Source of the DNA: Exiguobacterium oxidotolerans JCM 12280
GTDB taxonomy: Bacteria; Bacillota; Bacilli; Exiguobacteriales; Exiguobacteriaceae
Reading direction: 5' to 3'
Length of the DNA stretch: 64,000 nt
Assembly (NCBI RefSeq): GCF_000702625.1
Contig: NZ_JNIS01000001.1
Span: forward strand, 2,298,001 to 2,362,000
Made by a program: the position numbers and the translations under genes
Shown: positions 47,799 through 55,723 of the stretch, one piece after another
Position numbering within the stretch: position 1 is the first letter of the stretch
Layout: the number at the start of each line of letters is the position of its first letter
The notes under the pieces: model-generated
What the model saw: only the letters and a program-made list of their open reading frames with translations
The model's database searches: none
Told to the model about the DNA's origin: nothing

Positions 47799-48186
47799 TG
47801 TAGGCAAAGTGATCTCGAGAGATAAAAGCGTCTTTTTTCGTTGCTTTCCTCGGGCGAGGCGCAAGCCGTTGCTCCTTTATCCTAACGGACAACGAGCAGG
47901 GTCTTGCCTGCCTCTGAAAGTGCGTTAAAAACGCACTTTTTCCCGTAGGAGTCAACGAAATGTGACGCTTTTTAGGTAATACCGTGACGGGAAGCCGGGC
48001 ATACAGACGGTTTAAAGCGCAATCCGTCTCGAATCGCTTTTTAAGCGAAAAGCAATCGGTCGCGACCCTGCAGCTTTGCTGTAGCGGCGCGGAAGATTGC
48101 CGCTTTAAAGACGAGGCGAGACAGGGAAGCGCGAACGGATGCCCTCTCATTATCGCATGTTCACGCTCCATAAGCATTTGTCGACA
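47799..48186. repeat. Repeat element, locus 2, unit 3 (388 bp)
   Basis: Starts TGTAGGCAAA and ends TTTGTCGACA. Differs from unit 2 by scattered substitutions (for example CTTTATCC for CTTCGTCC, and CATACAGACGG for CATGCAGATGG). Same 426-bp offset as units 1 and 2. Confidence 0.9.
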
Positions 48187-48190
48187 TGCT

Positions 48191-48222
48191 ATGCCCCCGA
48201 CGACACGTCGGGGGCATTTTTT
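48191..48222. terminator. Terminator closing the repeat array; right twin of locus 2
   Basis: TGCCCCCGACG pairs with CGTCGGGGGCA around ACA, followed by TTTTTT. Confidence 0.82.
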
Positions 48223-48309
48223 CATGACTTGAAATCAGATTTATTGCAAGCAGTGCCGGTGAGGATTATGCTTAGTCCATACTGAAAAATCAAAGGGAGT
48301 TGGAGTGAA

Positions 48310-48993
48310 ATGAAAGTAGAAGTATGGTCAGATTACGCGTGTCCGTTTTGTTATATCGGGAAAAAACGTCTAGAAAAAGCAATTGAAGCGAATGGAATGA
48401 AAAATGTCGAGGTCGAATTTAAAAGTTTTGAACTCGATCCGAATGCACCGGCTGAACCGACGATGGGATTATATGAAATTCTTGCTTCGAAATACGGGAC
48501 GACAGTCGAGGAAGCACGCAATATGTCACAAGGAATCGTTGAGTCAGCGAAAGCAGACGGATTAATGTACGAAATGGATCGTGTCGTTCCAGCAAATACA
48601 TTTGAAGCTCATCGCTTAACTCAACTTGCGAAAAAACATGGTAAAATGGATGAGATATCGGAAGCACTCTTTCAGTCGTACTTCATGAAAGGTGAAAACT
48701 TGAATGATTCATCCGTCTTGACGCGCGTTGCACAGGAAGTCGGTCTCGACTCAGATATGGTCCAGTCATTCCTCGCGTCAGATACTTCAACAACTGAAGT
48801 CCGCGAGGAAGAAGATATGGCACGCGAACTTGGTGTGACAGGAGTCCCGTTCTTCGTATTTGACCGAAAATATGCGATTTCAGGGGCGCAACCTGTTGAA
48901 GCGTTCACGCAAGTGATGGACCGAATTCAAGCAGAGCAAAAGATTGAAGTCGTAGCAGATGGTGATGCTTGCGGAGTCGATGGTTGTAACTAA
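48310..48993 (+). CDS. DsbA-family oxidoreductase, FrnE-like
   Basis: 227-aa thioredoxin-fold protein. The active site DYACPFCYIGKKRLEKAI holds CPFC (about residues 11-14), the cis-Pro loop is GVTGVPFFVFD, and the inserted helical domain lies between. The C-terminus GDACGVDGCN contains a second CX4C pair, as described for the Deinococcus FrnE protein. No signal peptide, so it is cytosolic. Possible role in disulfide repair. AAAGGGAG precedes the ATG. Confidence 0.88.
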   Translation: MKVEVWSDYACPFCYIGKKRLEKAIEANGMKNVEVEFKSFELDPNAPAEPTMGLYEILASKYGTTVEEARNMSQGIVESAKADGLMYEMDRVVPANTFEAHRLTQLAKKHGKMDEISEALFQSYFMKGENLNDSSVLTRVAQEVGLDSDMVQSFLASDTSTTEVREEEDMARELGVTGVPFFVFDRKYAISGAQPVEAFTQVMDRIQAEQKIEVVADGDACGVDGCN

Positions 48994-49027
48994 AATCTTA
49001 GGCTAACAAAAGGAGAACGTACCCTAC

Positions 49028-50017
49028 ATGAAACTTATCTTTCACCCTGAAATTCGAGATGCGCGGATTAACCTTGCCGTTGAAGAATTTATCTTGAATA
49101 ACTTGAACGTCAATGAAGAAGACTATTTTTTATTTTATATCAATGGTCCGTCCATCATCGTCGGGAAAAATCAAAACACGAATGAAGAAGTCAACCTCAA
49201 GTACGTCGAGGATCATGGCATTCACGTCGTGCGTCGCCTATCTGGTGGTGGAGCGGTTTATCACGATGAAGGAAACCTGAACTTCAGTTTCTTGACGAAA
49301 GATGATGGCGATTCGTTTAATAACTACAAAAAGTTCACGGAGCCTGTCGTGCAAGCCCTTCACAAACTGGGCGTGGAAGCTGAGCTATCTGGGCGAAACG
49401 ATATTCATGTCGGAACGCGTAAGATTAGTGGGAATGCCCAGTTTACGACGCGTGGACGGATGTTTAGCCACGGAACATTGATGCTTGATTCGAATATTGA
49501 AGAAGTCGTCAATGCGCTAGTCGTCAGCGAAGAAAAAATGCGTTCAAAAGGAATCAAATCAGTTCGTAGTCGTGTCGCCAATATTTCTGAATTCTTAACT
49601 GAACCGTTGACGATGGATCAATTCGTTGATCATCTGCTCGCTTCGATTTATGAAGGAAAAGAAATCGAGCGCTATACGTTGACGGAAGCAGACTGGGAAA
49701 AGGTTAATGCGATTTCAGCAGAACGGTATGGCAACTGGGACTGGAACTTCGGCAAGTCTCCAAAGTTTGATGTCATTCATAAAAAACGTTTCCCGATCGG
49801 AACGATTGATTTCCGGCTTAATGTTACGAAGGGTATCATTCAAGAAGCGAAAATCTATGGAGATTTCTTTGGTGTCGCGGATGCCTCGGAAATTGCTCAA
49901 GCATTAGAAGGAAAACGATACGACCGTGCGTCACTGCGGGAAGTATTAAGTCAGTATGAATTAAAAAAATATTTTGGTGCTGTCGAACTAGACGAAGTAC
50001 TCGACGTTTTAGCATAA
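49028..50017 (+). CDS. lplA: Lipoate-protein ligase
   Basis: Attaches scavenged lipoate to E2 and GcvH proteins via lipoyl-AMP. 329 aa with the catalytic core FYINGPSIIVGKNQNTNEEVN, VVRRLSGGGAVYHDEGNLNFSF and GRNDIHVGTRKISGNAQF (the catalytic Lys is in RKISGNAQ), followed by the C-terminal accessory domain (about 245-329). AAAAGGAG precedes the ATG. A SigB promoter and terminator for the next gene overlap its 3' end. Confidence 0.94.
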   Translation: MKLIFHPEIRDARINLAVEEFILNNLNVNEEDYFLFYINGPSIIVGKNQNTNEEVNLKYVEDHGIHVVRRLSGGGAVYHDEGNLNFSFLTKDDGDSFNNYKKFTEPVVQALHKLGVEAELSGRNDIHVGTRKISGNAQFTTRGRMFSHGTLMLDSNIEEVVNALVVSEEKMRSKGIKSVRSRVANISEFLTEPLTMDQFVDHLLASIYEGKEIERYTLTEADWEKVNAISAERYGNWDWNFGKSPKFDVIHKKRFPIGTIDFRLNVTKGIIQEAKIYGDFFGVADASEIAQALEGKRYDRASLREVLSQYELKKYFGAVELDEVLDVLA

Positions 50018-50031
50018 GCTTTTTTGGGAAA
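50006..50031 (+). promoter_or_regulatory. SigB promoter of the SDR gene, inside the end of lplA
   Basis: GTTTTA (50006-50011), 14 nt, GGGAAA (50026-50031) agrees with GTTTWA and GGGWAW at all positions. The expected start is near 50038, inside the left arm of the following hairpin. Confidence 0.7.
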
Positions 50032-50032
50032 A

Positions 50033-50068
50033 CTCTCTCTATCAACTTGCATAGGGGGAGCTTTTTTT
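50033..50068 (+). terminator. lplA terminator whose 3' arm is the SDR ribosome-binding site
   Basis: CTCTCTCTAT (50033-50042) pairs with ATAGGGGGAG (50051-50060; two G-U pairs), then C and seven T up to ATG 50069. The GGGGGAG in the 3' arm is the only ribosome-binding site of the next gene. Confidence 0.72.
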
Positions 50069-50956
50069 ATGGGCTACAATAAAGATAACTTTTTAGAAGG
50101 TACGTTAGAGGATTTCATTCATTTTGAACAGGTCTCAGAAGGATTACCAAAAACTGAGGATAATCAACCGCTCCCTTACTATGAACGTGACGATTATCGT
50201 GCGGCCGGGAAATTAAAAGGTAAGGTCGCAATCATCACTGGTGGTAATTCCGGAATCGGACGTGCCGTATCGCTTGCCTATACGCTTGAAGGTGCGAAAA
50301 TCGTCATCGCCTTCTATGGCGATCAAGAGGGCGCAGAAGAAACGAAAGCGCGTGTCGAAGAGCTTGGTGGGGAAGTGCTCCTGTCTAAAGGTGACATTGG
50401 AGACGCAGCTTATTGTGAAGAACTCGTTCAAAAAACAATCGACAAATTTGGTCGCCTCGATATTGTCGTCAATAATGCGAGTATGCAAAAACCAGAAGAC
50501 TCGCTTCTCGATATTGAAGACAAGTCGCTGGAGAAGACATTTAAAACAAATATTTTTGGAATGATGCGCCTTGCACGTGCTGCTTTACCACACCTCAAGC
50601 AAGGATCTGCCATCATCAATACAACATCATCAACAGCATATGAAGGAAATGCCCTTTTGATTGATTATTCTTCAACAAAAGGGGCGATCGTCAGCTTCAC
50701 GCGAAGTTTATCCATGAATCTCGCAAAACAAGGGGTTCGTGTCAATGCTGTCGCACCAGGTCCGATTTGGACACCGTTGATCACGGAGACGTTCCCGGAT
50801 GAATCTGTAAAAACGTTCGGTAAAAATACACCGATGGATCGACCGGGCCAACCGGCAGAAATGGCATCTGCGTATGTGTTCTTAGCATGTAATGATTCGA
50901 GCTATATGACAGGACAAGTGCTTCATCTCAATGGTGGCGTCATCGTCAACGGATAA
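50069..50956 (+). CDS. Short-chain dehydrogenase, general-stress type (YhdF-like)
   Basis: 295-aa NAD(P)-dependent SDR. An N-terminal extension of about 45 residues (to YRAAGKLKGK) precedes the Rossmann motif ITGGNSGIGRAVSLAY; then NNASMQ, the catalytic Ser in NTTSSTAYEG and the YSSTKGAIVSF Tyr-Lys pair. The ATG at 50069 follows GGGGGAG by 8 nt. In Bacillus the YhdF/YhxC group belongs to the SigB regulon, in line with the SigB promoter here. Substrate unknown. A terminator follows at 50997. Confidence 0.88.
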   Translation: MGYNKDNFLEGTLEDFIHFEQVSEGLPKTEDNQPLPYYERDDYRAAGKLKGKVAIITGGNSGIGRAVSLAYTLEGAKIVIAFYGDQEGAEETKARVEELGGEVLLSKGDIGDAAYCEELVQKTIDKFGRLDIVVNNASMQKPEDSLLDIEDKSLEKTFKTNIFGMMRLARAALPHLKQGSAIINTTSSTAYEGNALLIDYSSTKGAIVSFTRSLSMNLAKQGVRVNAVAPGPIWTPLITETFPDESVKTFGKNTPMDRPGQPAEMASAYVFLACNDSSYMTGQVLHLNGGVIVNG

Positions 50957-50996
50957 TGATAAAGAACGTGAAAACGTTTCCATAAAATGATATACT

Positions 50997-51034
50997 ATCC
51001 ATACTAACGCAAGCGTTATGTATGGATTTTTTTT
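50997..51034 (+). terminator. Terminator of the SDR gene
   Basis: ATCCATAC..AACG pairs with CGTT..GTATGGAT, followed by eight T. Confidence 0.87.
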
Positions 51035-51044
51035 GCGTAAAAAA

Positions 51045-51061
51045 TGAATGGTTGTTCATTT
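51045..51061. promoter_or_regulatory. FadR-type operator before the acyl-CoA ligase
   Basis: TGAATGGTTGTTCATTT resembles the Bacillus FadR (YsiA) operator TGAATGANTANTCATTCA with three differences. It lies 14 bp before the start codon, where a bound repressor would block transcription. Fits a fatty-acid degradation gene. Confidence 0.6.
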
Positions 51062-51075
51062 GAAGGGGGAAGTTA

Positions 51076-52626
51076 ATGATGATGGGATTGATTCATTCTG
51101 TAGAGGAGACCGCCCGGAGAAGTCCGGATGCAGTCGCCTACGTCTTCGAAGACACGAAAGTCAGTTATCATGAGTTTGTCGAGAAGTTCCACCGGGCAGC
51201 AGGGGCATTAGAAGCGAACGGGATTCGCAAAGGGGATCATGTTGCATTGATACTTGGGAACAGTCCAGCGTTTTTAGTTGGGTATTATGCCATCATGAAA
51301 CAAGGGGCGATTGCGATTCCAATCAACCCAACATATACACCGGATGAAATCGGGTACATTTTGATGAATGGGGACGTCAAAGGAATTCTTGGGATCGCTC
51401 CGCTCGTCGAAGCAGCAAAAGCACGGTTAGTTCATTTACCGAACTTATCCGTTGTCGTATCGGTGCCGTTTAACGGGGTAATTGGCCCAAGCGAAAAAAT
51501 CGGGAATGTTGAATTTACGACGTTAGAAGACTGGCTTTCCATCGAACATCCGGTCAAAGACGTGATGAATGAACTCGATGATACGGCGGTCATTTTGTAT
51601 ACGAGCGGAACAACAGGGAAACCGAAAGGCGCCATGCTCTCACACCGTAACTTAACATCAAATGCACAATCGATTGGTGAATACTTAAATGTGTCAGAGC
51701 GCGACCGGACGCTCGCTGTGTTACCGATGTTCCACGTCTTTTGTCTGATGGTCGTCGTCAATGCTTCACTTGCACATGGAGCATCAATCATCATTGCGCC
51801 ACGTTTTTCACCGCAAGAAACGTTTGAACTGGCGAAAAGAGAGCGCGTTACGATTTTTGCCGGCGTACCGACGATGTATAACTTTCTCCTTCAAACGGTT
51901 CAGGCGCATCCGCATTTTGCCGATTACTTTGCGACGAGCCGGCTATTCGTTTCCGGTGGATCAAGCTTACCGGTTCCTTTACTCGAATCTTTTGAAAAAA
52001 CGTTTAACTGTCACATACTAGAAGGATACGGACTATCGGAAGCCTCACCGGTCACGTGCTTTAACCCGTTGAACGGGATTCAAAAGCCGGGATCAATCGG
52101 TCCATCCATCATCGATGTCGAAAATAAAGTCGTCGATGAACTCGGACAAGAATTACCGGACGGTCAAGTCGGGGAGTTGATTGTCCGTGGACCGAATGTC
52201 ATGACAGGCTATTATAAGATGCCGGAAGAGACACAAGCGACGCTACGCGACGGCTGGTTATATACGGGAGATCTTGCGAGAAGAGACGAGGACGGTTATT
52301 TTTATATTGTCGACCGGAAAAAAGATATGATCATCGTTGGTGGTTACAATGTCTATCCACGTGAAGTCGAAGAAGTGCTCTATAAACATCCAGGGGTCGT
52401 CGAAGCTGCCGTGATCGGTGTACCGGATGAAGAGATGGGAGAAGCCGTCAAGGCATTTATCGTGTTAAAAGATAGCGTCACAGAAGCAGAACTTCTCGAT
52501 TTTTGTGCGATTTCGCTCGCAAAATACAAGTGTCCGACACGTCTCGAATTCATTGATCAATTGCCACGCAATACGACCGGAAAAATTTTACGGACCGTGT
52601 TGAAAAAACAACCATCCAATTCATGA
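51076..52626 (+). CDS. Long-chain fatty acid-CoA ligase
   Basis: AMP-forming acyl-CoA synthetase of 516 aa. The AMP-binding motif is ILYTSGTTGKPKGAMLSHRNL (about 172-192), followed by EGYGLSEASPVTC, GWLYTGDLARRDEDGYFYIVDRKKDMIIVGGYNVYPREVEEVL and the catalytic lysine in RNTTGKILRTVLK near the C-terminus. It is related to LcfA. Three ATGs in a row start it after GGGGGA. A FadR-like operator precedes it. Confidence 0.92.
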   Translation: MMMGLIHSVEETARRSPDAVAYVFEDTKVSYHEFVEKFHRAAGALEANGIRKGDHVALILGNSPAFLVGYYAIMKQGAIAIPINPTYTPDEIGYILMNGDVKGILGIAPLVEAAKARLVHLPNLSVVVSVPFNGVIGPSEKIGNVEFTTLEDWLSIEHPVKDVMNELDDTAVILYTSGTTGKPKGAMLSHRNLTSNAQSIGEYLNVSERDRTLAVLPMFHVFCLMVVVNASLAHGASIIIAPRFSPQETFELAKRERVTIFAGVPTMYNFLLQTVQAHPHFADYFATSRLFVSGGSSLPVPLLESFEKTFNCHILEGYGLSEASPVTCFNPLNGIQKPGSIGPSIIDVENKVVDELGQELPDGQVGELIVRGPNVMTGYYKMPEETQATLRDGWLYTGDLARRDEDGYFYIVDRKKDMIIVGGYNVYPREVEEVLYKHPGVVEAAVIGVPDEEMGEAVKAFIVLKDSVTEAELLDFCAISLAKYKCPTRLEFIDQLPRNTTGKILRTVLKKQPSNS

Positions 52627-52637
52627 CATCCTTCTTA

Positions 52638-52675
52638 ACCGACGACGTTCAAGCGTGAACATCGTCGGTTTTTTA
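52638..52675 (+). terminator. Terminator of the acyl-CoA ligase gene
   Basis: ACCGACGACGTTCA pairs with TGAACATCGTCGGT around AGCG, one mismatch, followed by T-run. Confidence 0.88.
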
Positions 52676-52747
52676 GTCTATTCATGAAAATGAGAGGTTT
52701 TTGAAGGCGCGTTTGAGTGCATATACTCTAGAGAGGAGGACGATAAA

Positions 52748-53179
52748 ATGAACATTGCATTGATTGCACATGATGAGAAAAAAGATGAGATGATCATGTT
52801 TGCCCGGGCCTACCAGGACTATTTAGCAAAGAATCGATTGTACGCGACGGGGACGACAGGGAAGCGGATCGTCGAAGCGACGGCGCTCGACGTACACCGC
52901 TGTAAATCTGGACCACTTGGTGGCGATCAAGAAATTGGCGCGATGGTTGCTCGAGGGGAAATTGACATCGTGATCTTTTTACGTGATCCGTTGACGGCAC
53001 AGCCTCATGAACCGGATGTATCGGCCTTGATTCGCTTATGTGATGTCTACGACTTACCGTTAGCGACAAATGTCGGGACGGCTGAGATTTTAATTAATGG
53101 GCTTGAACAAGGTGACTTTAAATGGCGTGACATTATTCAAAAACGACGGGAAGAGGAACAAGATAAATTTTCTTCGTAA
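52748..53179 (+). CDS. mgsA: Methylglyoxal synthase
   Basis: Converts dihydroxyacetone phosphate to methylglyoxal and phosphate, a bypass relieving sugar-phosphate build-up. 143 aa; the N-terminal [17 protein letters not shown], the phosphate loop [12 protein letters not shown], and the active-site segment [38 protein letters not shown] with catalytic Asp at residue 60. GAGGAGG precedes the ATG. It is linked functionally to the glycerol genes, which produce dihydroxyacetone phosphate. Confidence 0.95.
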   Translation: MNIALIAHDEKKDEMIMFARAYQDYLAKNRLYATGTTGKRIVEATALDVHRCKSGPLGGDQEIGAMVARGEIDIVIFLRDPLTAQPHEPDVSALIRLCDVYDLPLATNVGTAEILINGLEQGDFKWRDIIQKRREEEQDKFSS

Positions 53180-53188
53180 GAAACTGCT

Positions 53189-53226
53189 TGAGAACGCTTC
53201 TCATTTTCGTTTCATCGTGTTATAGT
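53189..53226 (+). promoter_or_regulatory. Promoter with overlapping palindrome for the 51-aa gene
   Basis: TTCTCA (53198-53203), 17 nt, TATAGT (53221-53226). The perfect palindrome TGAGAA-CGC-TTCTCA (53189-53203) covers the -35, as an operator might; it may alternatively act as a weak terminator for mgsA. Confidence 0.45.
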
Positions 53227-53280
53227 CGTATTGAAGATGATACTGATTATCAATTGCGATAGAAAAGGGCGGCGAAAACA

Positions 53281-53436
53281 ATGGAAATCATTTTAATGAC
53301 AGGTGTCACGGTCTTACTCGGTGGAGGAGCAACCTTCTTAGCACATATTGTAAAGACGGAACGTCGTCATATTGCGACAGATGTTAAAACGAACGTAGAA
53401 CGTGCAACCTATCCATCGTTGCGCCTCGTAAAATAA
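53281..53436 (+). CDS. Small hypothetical membrane protein (51 aa)
   Basis: Translates to MEIILMTGVTVLLGGGATFL and then a short charged tail ending SLRLVK. One membrane segment covers residues 3-23; the rest is basic. AAGGGCGG lies upstream of the ATG, a promoter-like sequence 55 bp before it and a terminator just after it, so it is probably a real, separate gene. No recognised family. Confidence 0.62.
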   Translation: MEIILMTGVTVLLGGGATFLAHIVKTERRHIATDVKTNVERATYPSLRLVK

Positions 53437-53451
53437 ATAGTTTTACTGACT

Positions 53452-53490
53452 AAACGTGCCTCTTTTTTTGATAAAAGAGGGCGTTTTTTT
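53452..53490 (+). terminator. Terminator after the 51-aa gene
   Basis: CCTCTTTT pairs with AAAAGAGG with flanking AAACG/CGTTT extension and a T-run. Confidence 0.75.
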
Positions 53491-53571
53491 CACATTTGGA
53501 GTGTTCTCACATAATTGTGCGGAATTCCTTTGATACACTACAAAAAAAGGACTTAGTCAGGAGTGACAGGG

Positions 53572-54234
53572 ATGCATACGATTTATTTAGTGGATGATGA
53601 AGTGAACCTGAACCGCGTGCTCGTAAAATATTTGGAACAAGAAGGATGGCAAGTGAAATCGTTCACCTCTGGGGAAGCGGCAGCTTCAGCGATTATTGAA
53701 AAGCCTGATTTATGGGTGCTCGATATTATGTTACCGGATATGGACGGATTTCAGTTGATTAAACGGATCAAGGCACATGATGAGACGACACCTGTCATTT
53801 TCATCTCTGCCCGAGACGAAGATATCGATAAAATCATCGGCTTAGAAATGGGCTCGGATGATTATATCGCGAAACCGTTTTTGCCAAGAGAACTTGTCAT
53901 TCGTGTCAAAAAAATCTTAGCGCGCGCCTATGCGACACCAAAAACAGGCGTGATTCAATATGGCGATTATACAATCTATCCTGAAAAACGAGTCATCGAA
54001 GAAAATGGTCAAGAAATTGATTTGACCTCAAAAGAGTATGATTTGTTGATTTTATTCGCGACACAAATCGGGACGCCGATGTCCCGCGAACAGATTCTTG
54101 TCAGTGTCTGGGGTGATGATTACTTTGGTTCCGATCGTGTCGTCGATGATTTAGTTCGACGAGTCCGGAAAAAATTATCCAAGCTTGAACTAGAGACGAT
54201 TTATGGGATTGGCTACCGGTTGGTGTCTGCATGA
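53572..54234 (+). CDS. cssR: Secretion-stress response regulator CssR
   Basis: OmpR-family regulator, 220 aa. Receiver with DD at residues 8-9 (YLVDDE), phospho-Asp in WVLDIMLPD (about 52), and Lys in YIAKPFLPRE. The winged helix ends GSDRVVDDLVRRVRKKLSKLELETIYGIGYRLVS. The receiver (IYLVDDEVNLNRVLVKYLEQEGW, LWVLDIMLPD) closely recalls Bacillus CssR. ATG 53572 follows AGGAG by 8 nt; GTG 53563 overlaps that site. In Bacillus CssRS senses misfolded secreted proteins and induces HtrA-type proteases; none lies in this window. Confidence 0.88.
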   Translation: MHTIYLVDDEVNLNRVLVKYLEQEGWQVKSFTSGEAAASAIIEKPDLWVLDIMLPDMDGFQLIKRIKAHDETTPVIFISARDEDIDKIIGLEMGSDDYIAKPFLPRELVIRVKKILARAYATPKTGVIQYGDYTIYPEKRVIEENGQEIDLTSKEYDLLILFATQIGTPMSREQILVSVWGDDYFGSDRVVDDLVRRVRKKLSKLELETIYGIGYRLVSA

Positions 54235-55595
54235 AGAATCGGAGTTTGGGATTTCAGATTTGGGCGATGTTTCTACTCGTCATCGCAACGCTCTCGATCG
54301 TTATCCTTGTCGTCATGCGGTCATCGATTGGAAACTTTATTGATGAACAGGTCTATTCGACGTTAGAAAACAGTGAAGTCTTCTTTTCAAAAGATGCTTC
54401 TGTCATCGACATGTTGCAGGACAATCCAATTGAATTTGATCGTCGAAAACAGGAGTCGCGTTCCGTTAATATTTTGTTGCTTTCAAAAAATGGGAAACTC
54501 TATTATGGGGGAGCTCCGCAACAATTGATTGATCAGATGTATCGTGATGCGATCAATCAAAAAGCAGAAACGGAAAAATATACGACACAACTTGATAAAG
54601 AGGACGTCTATTACAGCATTCTCAAGATAGAATCGGAAGGGGAGACGTATTATCGTGTCTCTTATGTCTGGGATGCCTATCGTCAAGAACTGATTACGCA
54701 ATTGTTTTCAAAAATTGGCTGGGTCGTCGTAATTGTGAGTATCTTGACATTGTTCATTGCTTTTTGGTTAGCCCGGCGCTTGACGCAACCATTGATTGAA
54801 ATTGAAGGTGCAGTCGGAAAGATTGCAGCGCAACAGTGGAATACACCACTTCCTCTCGATCGCGGAGATGAAATTGGTCGTTTGGCACGATCGGTCAATG
54901 CCATGCGCGTCGATTTAGAAAAGCAGGATAAAGCACAAAAAGCGTTGCTACAAAATATTTCACATGACCTGAAGACACCAATCATGGTCATTCGCAGTTA
55001 TGCACAGTCCATTTCTGACGGGATTTATCCGGATGGTGATTTGACGGGTTCGGTCTCGGTGATTGAGGAAGAGGCCGAGCGATTAGAAAAGAAAGTCGCA
55101 GCCTTGCTTTATGTGACGAAATTGGATTATTTTGAATTAGATCGTTCTACATGGGATACGATTGATTTAGACCGAATGGTTCATTTATTACAAAGTCGTT
55201 TCTCAAGTACAAAGCCGCTCACGTGGACGATCACAGGGGAAGCCGGTCTTGTGCTTGGCGAAGGTGAACAATTACGGGTTTCACTTGAAAATGTAATTGA
55301 TAATGCGATGCGATATGCTGAGACATCGATTGATATTCGTTTATCCGGGACCGAAGAGATGGCTCAAATCGAGATTGAAAATGACGGTCCACCACTCGAT
55401 TCATCTTCACCACTTTTCCATCAATTTTCACGTGGTAAAGAAGGGAAATTTGGTTTAGGTCTTTATATCGTAAAACGCATCGTCGAGCGTCATGACGGGG
55501 AAGTTTCAATCGAGAACCAAGCAGTGGGAAATGGAAAAGATAAAGTTCGTGTGATTTTCAAATTCCCACGTCACTTTAAGCCAGAGATTGACTAA
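54231..55595 (+). CDS. cssS: Secretion-stress sensor kinase CssS
   Basis: 454-aa histidine kinase. Helices at about 10-30 and 163-183 bracket an extracytoplasmic sensor of about 130 residues; HAMP follows (ARRLTQPLIEIEGAVGKIA). The HisKA box is NISHDLKTPIMVIRSYAQ (phosphorylated His about 245); the HATPase part has N-box LENVIDNAMRYAE, G1 EIENDGPPLD and G2 GKFGLGLYIVKRIVERHDG. It overlaps cssR by 4 bases. Identity as CssS follows its partner. Confidence 0.87.
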   Translation: MKNRSLGFQIWAMFLLVIATLSIVILVVMRSSIGNFIDEQVYSTLENSEVFFSKDASVIDMLQDNPIEFDRRKQESRSVNILLLSKNGKLYYGGAPQQLIDQMYRDAINQKAETEKYTTQLDKEDVYYSILKIESEGETYYRVSYVWDAYRQELITQLFSKIGWVVVIVSILTLFIAFWLARRLTQPLIEIEGAVGKIAAQQWNTPLPLDRGDEIGRLARSVNAMRVDLEKQDKAQKALLQNISHDLKTPIMVIRSYAQSISDGIYPDGDLTGSVSVIEEEAERLEKKVAALLYVTKLDYFELDRSTWDTIDLDRMVHLLQSRFSSTKPLTWTITGEAGLVLGEGEQLRVSLENVIDNAMRYAETSIDIRLSGTEEMAQIEIENDGPPLDSSSPLFHQFSRGKEGKFGLGLYIVKRIVERHDGEVSIENQAVGNGKDKVRVIFKFPRHFKPEID

Positions 55596-55611
55596 TCAAC
55601 GAAAGAACTTT

Positions 55612-55640
55612 AAAAACGAGATAGCGATATCTCGTTTTTT
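55612..55640 (+). terminator. Terminator of cssRS
   Basis: AAAAACGAGATA pairs with TATCTCGTTTTT around GCGA, with further T. Confidence 0.9.
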
Positions 55641-55723
55641 ATATTGGGAAATATCGAACAGTTGAGGGCGTACAGGTGGGTTCTTTGATATAAACAAAGT
55701 AATAGAAGAAGGGAGATAGTAGG

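Noticed and set aside
46948-48222. Possible CRISPR array
   Set aside because: The period is 426 bp with almost no variable spacer and no cas genes nearby.
46972-48232. Open frames of 80-144 codons on both strands across the 426-bp repeats
   Set aside because: They repeat with the DNA period, lack ribosome-binding sites, translate hairpins and resemble no protein; treated as non-coding.
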